Source of the DNA: an uncultured Peptococcaceae bacterium
Lineage (GTDB): Bacteria > Bacillota > Peptococcia > Peptococcales > Peptococcaceae
NCBI GenBank assembly: GCA_937922955.1
Contig: CALAKO010000078.1
Span: 1 to 14,203, forward strand
Direction of reading: 5' to 3'
Length of the DNA: 14,203 nucleotides
A model generated the notes under the pieces. It was not told where the DNA came from. It was given only the letters and a program-made list of their open reading frames with translations, and searched no databases. Position numbers and translations under genes: made by a program. Shown piece by piece: positions 1 to 7,003 of this stretch; positions within the stretch are counted from its first letter, which is position 1; every line of letters starts with the position of its first letter.

Positions 1-152
1 TGCTCGCACCAACTGCGCGCAATTTTCACTGTGTGCTCTCGCCATTGTTCGCCAAAACACTCCATTGGCTTTTGTTTACTTTCATCTAATCCCAGAGACA
101 AATGCAGATCCCCGATCGCCCAGAAGGTTATGGTATTCGGTTTGTTATTCAA
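1..152 (-). CDS. Metallophosphoesterase, N-terminal part (cut by window edge)
   Basis: Fifty codons are open from a TTG start at 152 to the window edge, so only the N-terminus is visible. The start is set by an AGGAGGG ribosome binding site at 161-167, 8 nt upstream, and by an in-frame TAA two codons further upstream; there is no ATG alternative. The translation contains FWAIGDLHLSLG near residues 10-21, the GDxH metal-binding motif that opens calcineurin-like phosphoesterases. This is followed by KPMECFG and a spaced W..H...KI..W pattern that I associate with a family of small Bacillota metallophosphoesterases. Such enzymes hydrolyse phosphoester bonds with two metal ions; the substrate cannot be told from this fragment. 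It diverges from uppP. The remaining metal-ligand motifs lie outside the window. Confidence 0.72.
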   Translation of the reverse strand, partial: MNNKPNTITFWAIGDLHLSLGLDESKQKPMECFGEQWREHTVKIARSWCE

Positions 153-223
153 ATGTTACGCCCTCCTGTTTAATGATCCAATAGAAGAAACCGTTTTTTG
201 GCGCTCCCCCATATCCACGCCTC

Positions 224-252
224 ATTATACGGGATGCCTAAACTTTCGCCAA
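224..252 (-). promoter_or_regulatory. Promoter of the metallophosphoesterase gene
   Basis: On the minus strand, TTGGCG (247-252) and a perfect TATAAT (224-229) are separated by 17 nt. Transcription would begin near 217, leaving an untranslated leader of about 65 nt before the TTG start. The spacing and the perfect -10 support it; the -35 matches TTGACA at four of six positions. Confidence 0.6.
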
Positions 253-304
253 CCATCTTTTCAACATAAAATATAAAGCCATCATAAAATCTAACGTCTC
301 TCCC

Positions 305-333
305 TTGCGACACGTTCGTGAATCCATTAGAAT
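305..333 (+). promoter_or_regulatory. Promoter of the uppP operon
   Basis: TTGCGA (305-310) and TAGAAT (328-333) are separated by 17 nt, placing a start site near 340, about 24 nt before the uppP ATG. It diverges from the promoter at 224-252; nothing else recognisable lies between them. Confidence 0.55.
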
Positions 334-363
334 GTAAACAATGTTATTATTTGGAGGAAAACC

Positions 364-1179
364 ATGATCATTGAATATTTAAAAGTACTGATACTCGGTA
401 TCGTAGAAGGGATCACAGAATGGCTCCCAATCTCCAGTACCGGGCATATGATCCTTGTCGAAAACTTTCTGCGCCTCAACGTATCCAGAGATTTTTGGGA
501 AATGTTTTTGGTCGTCATTCAGCTTGGCGCCATTCTTGCTGTTGTCGTCATTTACTTCCATAAATTAAACCCTTTTTCACCGCGCAAAACCGCAAAAGAG
601 AAATCTGACACTTGGAAAATATGGTATAAAGTCATCATCGGCTGTTTGCCTGCCGCCATCATCGGCCTGCCATTGAACGACTGGCTGGACGAACATTTCT
701 ACAATTATGTGGTGGTTGCCATCGCGCTGATTGTCTACGGGGTCATCTTTATCTGGATTGAAACAAAATACAACTACCAGCCGACCGTCCAGTCTTTTGA
801 AGATATGAGTTATCTCACCGCCTTTAAAATCGGCTGTTTCCAAGTATTATCCTTGATTCCTGGGACTTCTCGCTCCGGTTCCACCATCATCGGCGGGATG
901 CTGGTTGGAACCTCCCGAACCCTAGCTACTGAATTTTCATTTTTTATGAGCATTCCTATCATGTTCGGTGCCAGCCTCTTAAAACTCGTCAAGTTTGGCT
1001 TTCATTTTACAGGAAACGAACTAATGATTTTATTATTCGGGATGATTGTCGCTTTTGTCGTTTCCATTCTGGCTATTAAATTCCTCGTTTCCTATGTTTC
1101 CAAAAACGATTTCAAGGTTTTCGGTTACTACCGCATCGTACTTGGGATCATCGTTCTCGCTTACTTTTTCTTGAGCTAG
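364..1179 (+). CDS. uppP: Undecaprenyl-diphosphatase UppP (BacA)
   Basis: Integral membrane enzyme that removes one phosphate from undecaprenyl diphosphate, recycling the lipid carrier for peptidoglycan and wall polymers; extra dosage gives bacitracin resistance in known species. The 271-residue length is typical. Both family signatures are present: an [14 protein letters not shown] block at residues 15-28 (E15, E19, S24-S25, H28) and PGTSRSGST at 166-174, with R170 as the expected catalytic arginine. Hydrophobic segments span the rest, as in the multi-helix fold. The ATG is preceded by TTGGAGGA at 351-358. The stop codon overlaps the ribosome binding site of the amidohydrolase that follows 13 nt later, so the two are very likely cotranscribed. 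All key residues appear intact. Confidence 0.95.
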   Translation: MIIEYLKVLILGIVEGITEWLPISSTGHMILVENFLRLNVSRDFWEMFLVVIQLGAILAVVVIYFHKLNPFSPRKTAKEKSDTWKIWYKVIIGCLPAAIIGLPLNDWLDEHFYNYVVVAIALIVYGVIFIWIETKYNYQPTVQSFEDMSYLTAFKIGCFQVLSLIPGTSRSGSTIIGGMLVGTSRTLATEFSFFMSIPIMFGASLLKLVKFGFHFTGNELMILLFGMIVAFVVSILAIKFLVSYVSKNDFKVFGYYRIVLGIIVLAYFFLS

Positions 1180-1192
1180 GAGGCGATCCATC

Positions 1193-2341
1193 ATGTCCAT
1201 TTACGAAGAAGTCCATGCGCTTCAACCCACGCTTGTCAGCTGGCGTCGGTATTTTCATCAACATGCCGAAGGTGGATATGATCTGCCGCAAACATTAACC
1301 TTGATTCGTGATGTGCTAACCGCACATCACGTTTCCTTTTCTGAGCCTTGTCCAAGCACCCTTGTGGCAGAAATCGGCACCGGGCCGGCCGGCATGATTT
1401 TACGTGCCGATATGGACGCCTTGCTAATGGAAGAAAAAAGCGGATTGCCCTTCGCCAGTGAAACCGCTTTTGCCCACACTTGCGGCCATGATTTTCACAC
1501 CGCCATGTTGCTTGGTGCTGCCTGCCTGCTGCAAGCCCACGCCGATGAATTAAAAACGCGTGCCCGCTTAATTTTCCAGCCCGACGAGGAAAACATCACC
1601 GGCGCACGCCAACTCATTGAGCACGGGCTTGTAACCCCCGATTTTCAAGGTGCGTTTGCCATTCATATGTCCCCGGCCATGGAAAGCAGCCGCCTCTATT
1701 ACAAAAACGGCCCAATGTATGCTGCGTCTAATGAATTTGTCATCACAGTAACCGGTGCCAGCACACACGGTGCAGCACCAGCCAACGGACGGGACCCCAT
1801 ATTTGCTGCCGTGCAAATTTACAACGCGCTCCAAGGCCTGATGAGCCGAGAACGCCCTACTTTAGAACCTGCCGTGCTCTCCATCTGCGCATTCAATGGC
1901 GGCAACACCGTCAATGTGATTCCTGAAAAAGCAGAACTGCTCGGTACACTTCGCACCTACAACACCACTCTGGCCGAACAAATAAAAGAGCGCATTCAAG
2001 ACATCTGTAACGGCATCGCCATAACACAGCGCTGTCAGGTACAACTCACCTACACAACCACTGTCCCAGCCATTTGCAACGACACCGCGCTCAACCAACG
2101 TATTTTGCAAACCATACACACTGCAGCACCAGAACTGCTGCCGCAAGAACAAATGGAACCGTTTGCATGGAGTGAGGACTTCGCTCTTTTCGGCAATATT
2201 TTACCAATTAGTATGATGAGCCTCGGGGCCCACGTTACCAATTGCAACGCCAACCTTCATAATGCAGATGTGCTTTTTGATGAAAACGCCCTTGCTGTTG
2301 GTACTGCTGCCCATGTCTGTGCAGCTTTATCGGCCACATAA
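1193..2341 (+). CDS. M20 family amidohydrolase (N-acyl-amino-acid / hippurate hydrolase type)
   Basis: Predicted cytoplasmic zinc- or manganese-dependent amidase of the M20D group, which splits N-acyl amino acids or related amides. Length (382 residues) fits the family. Expected metal ligands are visible: C97 and H99 in CGHD, E132-E133 after FQPD, H158 in AIHM, and H356 near the C-terminus. The lid domain contains THGAAPANGRDPI at 191-203, the usual dimerisation-loop motif, and SEDF is at 327-330. Two small departures from the common consensus are FQPDEE rather than FQPAEE and LHN rather than LHH at the last ligand. The start has AGGAGG at 1178-1183, which overlaps the uppP stop. No signal peptide is seen. 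The substrate is not determinable; pairing with uppP could be a simple operon of convenience or could point to processing of a cell-wall amide. Confidence 0.9.
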   Translation: MSIYEEVHALQPTLVSWRRYFHQHAEGGYDLPQTLTLIRDVLTAHHVSFSEPCPSTLVAEIGTGPAGMILRADMDALLMEEKSGLPFASETAFAHTCGHDFHTAMLLGAACLLQAHADELKTRARLIFQPDEENITGARQLIEHGLVTPDFQGAFAIHMSPAMESSRLYYKNGPMYAASNEFVITVTGASTHGAAPANGRDPIFAAVQIYNALQGLMSRERPTLEPAVLSICAFNGGNTVNVIPEKAELLGTLRTYNTTLAEQIKERIQDICNGIAITQRCQVQLTYTTTVPAICNDTALNQRILQTIHTAAPELLPQEQMEPFAWSEDFALFGNILPISMMSLGAHVTNCNANLHNADVLFDENALAVGTAAHVCAALSAT

Positions 2342-2360
2342 GAAGAAGATTCAAGCAAAA

Positions 2361-2398
2361 AAGACAAGAGAATGCCTCAGCACTCTCTTGTCTTTTTT
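2361..2398. terminator. Bidirectional terminator between amidohydrolase and methyltransferase
   Basis: An 11-bp stem pairs 2361-2371 (AAGACAAGAGA) with 2384-2394, and the loop can add a TGC/GCA pairing. It is followed by a T run on the plus strand and, read from the other side, by a T run on the minus strand (the A-rich stretch before 2361). It therefore serves both converging genes and abuts the methyltransferase stop codon at 2397-2399. Confidence 0.85.
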
Positions 2399-3080
2399 AT
2401 TTCTTTTCCCACAACAAGCATACAAAAGCCCCTATGGCTCCCTGCTCACGGTATGTGTCATCAAGCGCCCGTGTTGCTTCTTCGTCCGTCGTCGCAAACG
2501 GCAGAAAGACACTTTCAGCGCTGGCCAATAATTGATCCGGCAGCAGCGCACGCATCTCATCGGCTGTTTTGAAAGCCGCATGATGAAACACCGAGTCTTC
2601 TCTTGGCATATGAGTTTGATATTCCAGGCCCCAATCGGAATTACCGGTGATCGTACCAATGAGAACACGACCACCTGGTTTAACAACACGCATCATCTCA
2701 TTCAATGCACGCAGATCCTCATGGATAAACTCAAAAGCGGCCATCGACAGCACCGCATCAAAATGATTATCTGGAAACGGCAAAGTATATAGATCACCCA
2801 CATGAAAACGCAGTTGTTCAGCATACGGCGAAACAGCCGCCTTTTCCCGTGCATAAGCAATCATCGGTTCAGACAAATCAATGCCGTCGATCGTTGCACC
2901 GAGTGCCGCCATCTTCATAGAGAAATTTCCTGTGCCACAGCCAGCATCCAGCACATGCATGCCAGCTTCTGGCTGAAACAGATTAAAAGCACACTCCGTT
3001 TCAAGAGCATCCACAAGCGCTCCTTTTTGTGTTTGATACCACGCATCGTATTCCGGTGCTTTTTTGTCGAAATCCGCCAT
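2397..3080 (-). CDS. Class I SAM-dependent methyltransferase
   Basis: Soluble methyltransferase of the UbiE/BioC-like group with a Rossmann fold. Numbered from the chosen ATG (227 residues), motif I is VLDAGCGTGN at 43-52, the ribose-binding acidic residue is D68 in GIDLS, GDLYTLPFP lies at 95-103, and VVKPGGRVLIGT at 132-143 marks the later core strand. The acceptor substrate is unknown; the variable C-terminal part shows nothing diagnostic. A TTG at 3089 is an alternative start, but the GAAGGG ribosome binding site ends directly against it, whereas it sits 9 nt before the ATG at 3080. The gene stands alone with its own promoter, back to back with the MATE gene, and ends in a terminator shared with the amidohydrolase. 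Confidence 0.88.
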   Translation of the reverse strand: MADFDKKAPEYDAWYQTQKGALVDALETECAFNLFQPEAGMHVLDAGCGTGNFSMKMAALGATIDGIDLSEPMIAYAREKAAVSPYAEQLRFHVGDLYTLPFPDNHFDAVLSMAAFEFIHEDLRALNEMMRVVKPGGRVLIGTITGNSDWGLEYQTHMPREDSVFHHAAFKTADEMRALLPDQLLASAESVFLPFATTDEEATRALDDTYREQGAIGAFVCLLWEKK

Positions 3081-3115
3081 GATGTTCAACCCTTCTTTCT
3101 TTAAATTCTCTTACC

Positions 3116-3144
3116 ATTATTGCGCCACAGGTGCCATTTGTCAA
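3116..3144 (-). promoter_or_regulatory. Promoter of the methyltransferase gene
   Basis: Minus strand TTGACA (3139-3144), 17 nt, AATAAT (3116-3121). Its perfect -35 lies 12 nt from the equally perfect -35 of the MATE promoter on the other strand, so the two polymerases would bind nearly back to back. Confidence 0.7.
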
Positions 3145-3156
3145 CGCAACAGCCAA

Positions 3157-3186
3157 TTGACAGTTTTTCATCGATTTTCCTATAAT
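3157..3186 (+). promoter_or_regulatory. Promoter of the MATE gene
   Basis: Perfect TTGACA (3157-3162) and perfect TATAAT (3181-3186) with an 18-nt spacer; start site expected near 3193. The leader of about 45 nt can form a 7-bp hairpin (3192-3198 with 3221-3227) that reaches the edge of the GAGGAGGG ribosome binding site at 3227-3234. Confidence 0.75.
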
Positions 3187-3238
3187 AGAACCAGTCAGTC
3201 TACCGATAAGCAATCCAGAACTGGCTGAGGAGGGTATT

Positions 3239-4582
3239 ATGCAAGACAGCAAACTTCTTTCCGGCAGCATTACCAAAAGTCTGCTGATTTTCGCACTGCC
3301 AATGATCGCAGGCAATCTTCTGCAGCAATGCTACAACATTGCAGACACCATCATCGTCGGCCGATTTCTCGGCGCCGACGCACTGGCCGCTGTTGGCTCT
3401 GCTTACACATTGATGACTTTTCTTACTTCCATCATACTTGGTCTTTGCATGGGCAGCGGCGCTTCCTTCTCGATCAGCTACGGCAGAAACAACATCGACC
3501 GCCTCAAAACAGGTATTTTTCAATCTTTCTTATTCATCATCATCGTGACCCTTGTCATCAACATTTTGGTATTCATCGGCATCGACTTTATCATTTGGTT
3601 CCTGCGCGTGTCTGATGCCAATGTAGCCGCATTGATGAAGGACTATTTATTAGTAATTTTCGTCGGCATTCTGGCAACATTCTTTCAAAATTACTTTGCC
3701 TGCCTGTTGCGAGCGCTCGGAAATTCTAAAATACCTTTGGTGTTTCTCGGTGTTTCGGCGCTCTTAAACATCGCCCTCGACCTCTTGTTTGTCTGTGCGT
3801 TTCATTGGGGTGTCGCCGGTGCCGCTTTTGCAACTATTGTTTCTCAATATGTTTCCGGCATTGGTTTGATGCTGTACACCCTCGCCGCCTTTTCAGAACT
3901 ACGCCCAAGCCGCAAGCACATGCATTGGAACCGCACCGTTTTTCATGAAATCACCAGCTTCTCGTTTCTCACCTGCATCCAGCAATCGGTCATGAATTTC
4001 GGGATTCTCCTGGTGCAAGGATTGGTCAACAGCTTCGGTCCTGTAACCATGGCCGCGTTCGCTGCTGCGGTTAAAATCGACACCTTTGCTTACATGCCCG
4101 TGCAAGATTTTGGCAATGCTTTTTCTACCTTCATCGCACAAAACTATGGTGCAAAAAAAGAGGAGCGCATTCGTCAGGGCATCAAAAGCGCCTTCCTGAC
4201 TGCCTCCATTTTCAGCATCATCGTCAGTGCCATCGTCTTTATCTTCGCCGAACCGCTGATGACGCTCTTCATTGACAGCAGCGAAACAGCCATCATCAGC
4301 GTCGGGGTCTCCTACCTGCGCATCGAAGGCGCTTTCTACGTTGGCATCGGCATCCTCTTTCTACTCTACGGTCTCTATCGTGCCATCGCTCGTCCGGGCA
4401 TGAGCCTTGTCCTCACGATTATTTCATTGGGCACCCGCGTTGTCCTGGCCTATGCGCTTTCAGCAATTCCCGCAATCGGCGTCGTCGGCATCTGGGCTGC
4501 CGTTCCAATCGGCTGGGCATTGGCAGACATTGTCGGCATCTTGTACTGGCGGCGGCTTTCACGACAGGGAAAAACACTATAA
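3239..4582 (+). CDS. MATE family multidrug/cation efflux transporter
   Basis: Inner-membrane antiporter of the MATE family, expected to export organic cations or other toxic compounds using a Na+ or H+ gradient. At 447 residues it has the usual length, and hydrophobic stretches are consistent with twelve helices. The N-terminus carries the typical block from LLQQCYNIADTIIVGRFLG (27-45) to GLCMGSGASFSISYGR (68-83). The second half repeats the architecture, including FSTFIAQNYGA, the counterpart seen in the second MATE repeat. The ATG at 3239 has GAGGAGGG 4 nt upstream. It is a single-gene unit with a strong promoter and a terminator directly after the stop codon. The actual substrate cannot be told from sequence; export of a metabolite is as possible as drug resistance. 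Confidence 0.92.
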   Translation: MQDSKLLSGSITKSLLIFALPMIAGNLLQQCYNIADTIIVGRFLGADALAAVGSAYTLMTFLTSIILGLCMGSGASFSISYGRNNIDRLKTGIFQSFLFIIIVTLVINILVFIGIDFIIWFLRVSDANVAALMKDYLLVIFVGILATFFQNYFACLLRALGNSKIPLVFLGVSALLNIALDLLFVCAFHWGVAGAAFATIVSQYVSGIGLMLYTLAAFSELRPSRKHMHWNRTVFHEITSFSFLTCIQQSVMNFGILLVQGLVNSFGPVTMAAFAAAVKIDTFAYMPVQDFGNAFSTFIAQNYGAKKEERIRQGIKSAFLTASIFSIIVSAIVFIFAEPLMTLFIDSSETAIISVGVSYLRIEGAFYVGIGILFLLYGLYRAIARPGMSLVLTIISLGTRVVLAYALSAIPAIGVVGIWAAVPIGWALADIVGILYWRRLSRQGKTL

Positions 4583-4583
4583 G

Positions 4584-4622
4584 AAAAAGAACGTTCTCAA
4601 GCACTGAGAACGTTCTTTTTTT
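4584..4622 (+). terminator. Terminator of the MATE gene
   Basis: An 11-bp stem (4589-4599 with 4605-4615, GAACGTTCTCA) with a 5-nt loop is followed by a run of seven T (4616-4622) beginning two bases after the MATE stop codon. Upstream A residues can extend the pairing. Confidence 0.9.
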
Positions 4623-4661
4623 CTAGCCATGATCGTGCCACCGCCGCGATCACCAACAGTA

Positions 4662-4706
4662 AATCCTGGCAACGACGTACGACAGGCCCGCAGCAACACC
4701 ATTGTT
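4662..4706 (-). pseudogene. Possible decayed 5S rRNA 3' fragment
   Basis: Read on the minus strand, 4664-4680 is GTACGTCGTTGCCAGGA, one base away from the common 5S rRNA 3' end GTAGGTCGTTGCCAGG as I remember it. The preceding bases (AATGGTG..GCTGCGGGCCTGT) can be aligned loosely with the GATGGTACTGCGG...CCCTGT part of 5S. The 5' half of a 5S gene is not recognisable, and no 23S or tRNA neighbour is present, so at most this is a remnant. The comparison is from memory, not from an alignment. The rest of the gap 4623-4800 shows no gene. Confidence 0.3.
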
Positions 4707-4800
4707 CTGATCTCTCAACAAAAACTATTTGCTTTCAACTAACAGCACACCTTCATCACCCGCAATTCTTTCTCCTTTAATAATTCTTAATTTTCACCGC

Positions 4801-4828
4801 TTGACAATTATCACGAACGTGCTAAAAT
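4801..4828 (+). promoter_or_regulatory. Promoter of htpG (sigma-A type)
   Basis: Perfect TTGACA (4801-4806), 16-nt spacer, TAAAAT (4823-4828) with a TG extended -10 at 4820-4821. The start site would be near 4835, inside the CIRCE operator, which is the arrangement expected for HrcA repression. Confidence 0.8.
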
Positions 4829-4832
4829 AATA

Positions 4833-4859
4833 TTAGCACTCAAGATGATCGAGTGCTAA
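4833..4859. promoter_or_regulatory. CIRCE operator (HrcA-binding inverted repeat)
   Basis: TTAGCACTC (4833-4841), 9-nt spacer, GAGTGCTAA (4851-4859): an exact match to the CIRCE consensus, with perfect dyad symmetry. It overlaps the predicted transcription start of htpG and would also form a hairpin at the 5' end of the mRNA. HrcA binding here would repress htpG until heat shock. HrcA itself is not encoded in the window. Confidence 0.95.
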
Positions 4860-4881
4860 TATCTCAAAGAGGTGACATTCC

Positions 4882-6777
4882 ATGGCTAAGAAAGCCTTTA
4901 AAGCAGAATCTCAACGACTCATGGATTTAATGATCCATTCCATCTACACCAACCGCGAAATCTTTTTGCGCGAGCTGATTTCAAATGCATCCGATGCCAT
5001 TGACAAAGTCTATTACGAAACCTTAACCGACGAAAACAGAACCTTTAACAAGGATGATTTTTACATTCGTTTAACGCCAAATAAAGACGCACGTACCATC
5101 ACCATTGAAGACACCGGTATTGGCATGACAGCTGAAGATCTTGAAAAAAATCTCGGTACCATCGCTAAGAGCGGAAGCTTTGATTTCAAATCGAACCAAG
5201 AACAGGACGATGACCACAACATCATCGGTCAGTTCGGGGTCGGCTTCTACTCCGCTTTCATGGTCGCCAAAGAAGTCACTGTCGAATCCAAAACCTGGAA
5301 TCCCGACGAACCTGCCGCAATGTGGCATTCCGATGGCACCGACGGTTACACCATTTCTGAATGTGGACGCACCACGCCTGGTACCAAAATCACTCTGACC
5401 TTACGCGACAACACCGAGGAAGAGAACTACGACGAATTCCTCGACCCACACTTGTTGCGCGCGCTCGTCACACGCTATTCCAATTACATTCGATACCCAA
5501 TCGTTATGCTTTGCGAAAAGCAACGCTTAAAAGAAGGCACCGAAGAGCATCCTGAATATGAAACCTACTATGAAGACGACACCCTCAACTCCATGGTACC
5601 AATCTGGCGCAAAAATAAAAACGAACTCAGCGACGAAGACTACGAAAATTTCTATCACGAACGTCGCTTCGGCTTCGACAAGCCATTGCGCCACGTTCAT
5701 CTCAACGCTGAAGGTGCCGCACTGAGCTACCGCGCTATTTTCTACATTCCTAGTCAGGCGCCTTTTAACTACTACACCAACGACTATAAACGCGGCTTAG
5801 CACTTTATTCCAACGGTGTTCTCATCATGGATAACTGCGAAGATTTGCTGCCAGAGTACTACAACTTTGTCAAAGGGGTTGTTGACAGCGAAGACCTCTC
5901 CCTCAACATTTCCCGTGAATTGTTGCAGCACGACCGTCAGCTGTTAACCATCCGTCACAAAATCGACGAACGCATCACCCGTGAACTGTCTCAAATGCGC
6001 GACAAAGACCGCGAAAACTATGAAAAATTCTTTAAAGCGTTCGGCCGTCACATCAAAATCAGCATTTACGACAGCTACGGCGCTCACAAAGACAAGCTTC
6101 AGGACTTCTTGCTGTTCTATTCTTCCACCGAAAACAAACTGACAACCTTAAAAGAATACGTAGAACGCATGCCAGAAGACCAAAAATACATTTACTACGC
6201 TACCGGCAGCAACGCCGAACAAATCGACAAACTGCCACAGGTTTGCATCATCAAGAAAAAGAATTTCGAAATGCTGTACCTCACCGATGCATTTGACGAA
6301 TTTGTGCTTAGCGTCATCGCAGCGTACGAGGGCAAAGAGTTCCGCTCCGTATCAGGCGACGATCTCGGCTTAGACGACGATAGCACAAACGACGACAGCA
6401 GCAGCGACGAACAGAACACCTTCTTCGAAAAACTTGCCGGTCTCTTGTCCGATGAAGTGGTGCGCGTAAAAACCACCGACCACCTCAACGATGAAGACGC
6501 TGTCTACCTTTCTACCGAAGGGCCAATTTCCGTTGACATGGAAAAACTTTACGCTGCTATGCCGAACGGCCAAACCGTCAAAGCTCAGAAAGTGCTCGAA
6601 ATCAACAAAAACCACCCTGTTTACGAAAAACTCGAAGCCCTTTACAAAGAAGAAAACGAAGACGCTTTGAAAGACTATACCAACCTGCTTTATCAGCAAG
6701 CCCGTCTCATCGCCGGCCTGCCTGTTGAAAATCCAACCGATTTCGCACGCAGTATTTCCGCTTTGATGACTAAATAA
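4882..6777 (+). CDS. htpG: Molecular chaperone HtpG (bacterial Hsp90)
   Basis: ATP-dependent homodimeric cytosolic chaperone that remodels client proteins with DnaK. The length (631 residues) is normal. The N-terminal GHKL ATPase domain shows ELISNASDAID at 31-41 (E31 catalytic, N35 and D38 nucleotide/Mg), EDTGIGM at 76-82 and GQFGVGFYSAF at 116-126. The middle domain carries LNISRELLQ at 341-349, with R345 as the arginine that contacts ATP. An acidic, Asp/Ser-rich linker (about residues 490-512) precedes the C-terminal dimerisation domain. Ribosome binding site AGAGGTGA at 4868-4875 lies 6 nt before the ATG. It is a single-gene unit between a CIRCE-controlled promoter and its own terminator, so heat-shock control by HrcA is the direct prediction. 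Confidence 0.97.
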   Translation: MAKKAFKAESQRLMDLMIHSIYTNREIFLRELISNASDAIDKVYYETLTDENRTFNKDDFYIRLTPNKDARTITIEDTGIGMTAEDLEKNLGTIAKSGSFDFKSNQEQDDDHNIIGQFGVGFYSAFMVAKEVTVESKTWNPDEPAAMWHSDGTDGYTISECGRTTPGTKITLTLRDNTEEENYDEFLDPHLLRALVTRYSNYIRYPIVMLCEKQRLKEGTEEHPEYETYYEDDTLNSMVPIWRKNKNELSDEDYENFYHERRFGFDKPLRHVHLNAEGAALSYRAIFYIPSQAPFNYYTNDYKRGLALYSNGVLIMDNCEDLLPEYYNFVKGVVDSEDLSLNISRELLQHDRQLLTIRHKIDERITRELSQMRDKDRENYEKFFKAFGRHIKISIYDSYGAHKDKLQDFLLFYSSTENKLTTLKEYVERMPEDQKYIYYATGSNAEQIDKLPQVCIIKKKNFEMLYLTDAFDEFVLSVIAAYEGKEFRSVSGDDLGLDDDSTNDDSSSDEQNTFFEKLAGLLSDEVVRVKTTDHLNDEDAVYLSTEGPISVDMEKLYAAMPNGQTVKAQKVLEINKNHPVYEKLEALYKEENEDALKDYTNLLYQQARLIAGLPVENPTDFARSISALMTK

Positions 6778-6822
6778 CCCTTTCCGAATATCCGCCAAAC
6801 ATAACTCATACACCCCTTTTTC

Positions 6823-6852
6823 AACCGACCGTCCATAACGGTCGGTTTTTTT
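6823..6852 (+). terminator. Terminator of htpG
   Basis: A 10-bp stem AACCGACCGT (6823-6832) pairs with 6838-6847 around a CCATA loop and runs into seven T (6846-6852), 45 nt after the htpG stop. Confidence 0.9.
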
Positions 6853-6944
6853 GTTTCCACCACCTTTAAAGCTCATGTCAAAGAATCTTTGCGCGTTAAA
6901 TATCACGCAGCAAACTCCCATTGCTTTATTTTCCGACACACACC

Positions 6945-6953
6945 TGCGATAAT
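6945..6953 (+). promoter_or_regulatory. Possible extended -10 promoter of the XRE gene
   Basis: TGC followed by GATAAT (6948-6953) forms an extended -10 about 50 nt before the start codon. No good -35 is found at 16-18 nt; TTGCTT at 6921 is too far (21 nt). The assignment is tentative. Apart from this and the htpG terminator, nothing is seen in 6778-7003. Confidence 0.4.
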
Positions 6954-7003
6954 AGAGCCAGGAAAAGCAATGCGCGTTGTTCTCCAAAAGAAAGGAAACC
7001 ATC

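Noticed and set aside
31..276. Plus-strand 81-codon open frame
   Set aside because: It lies over the minus-strand metallophosphoesterase start, its promoter and leader, has no ribosome binding site and encodes no recognisable protein.
4623..4800. Possible small gene or riboswitch in the gap before htpG
   Set aside because: No start with a ribosome binding site and no riboswitch fold I recognise; only the weak 5S-like resemblance is reported.
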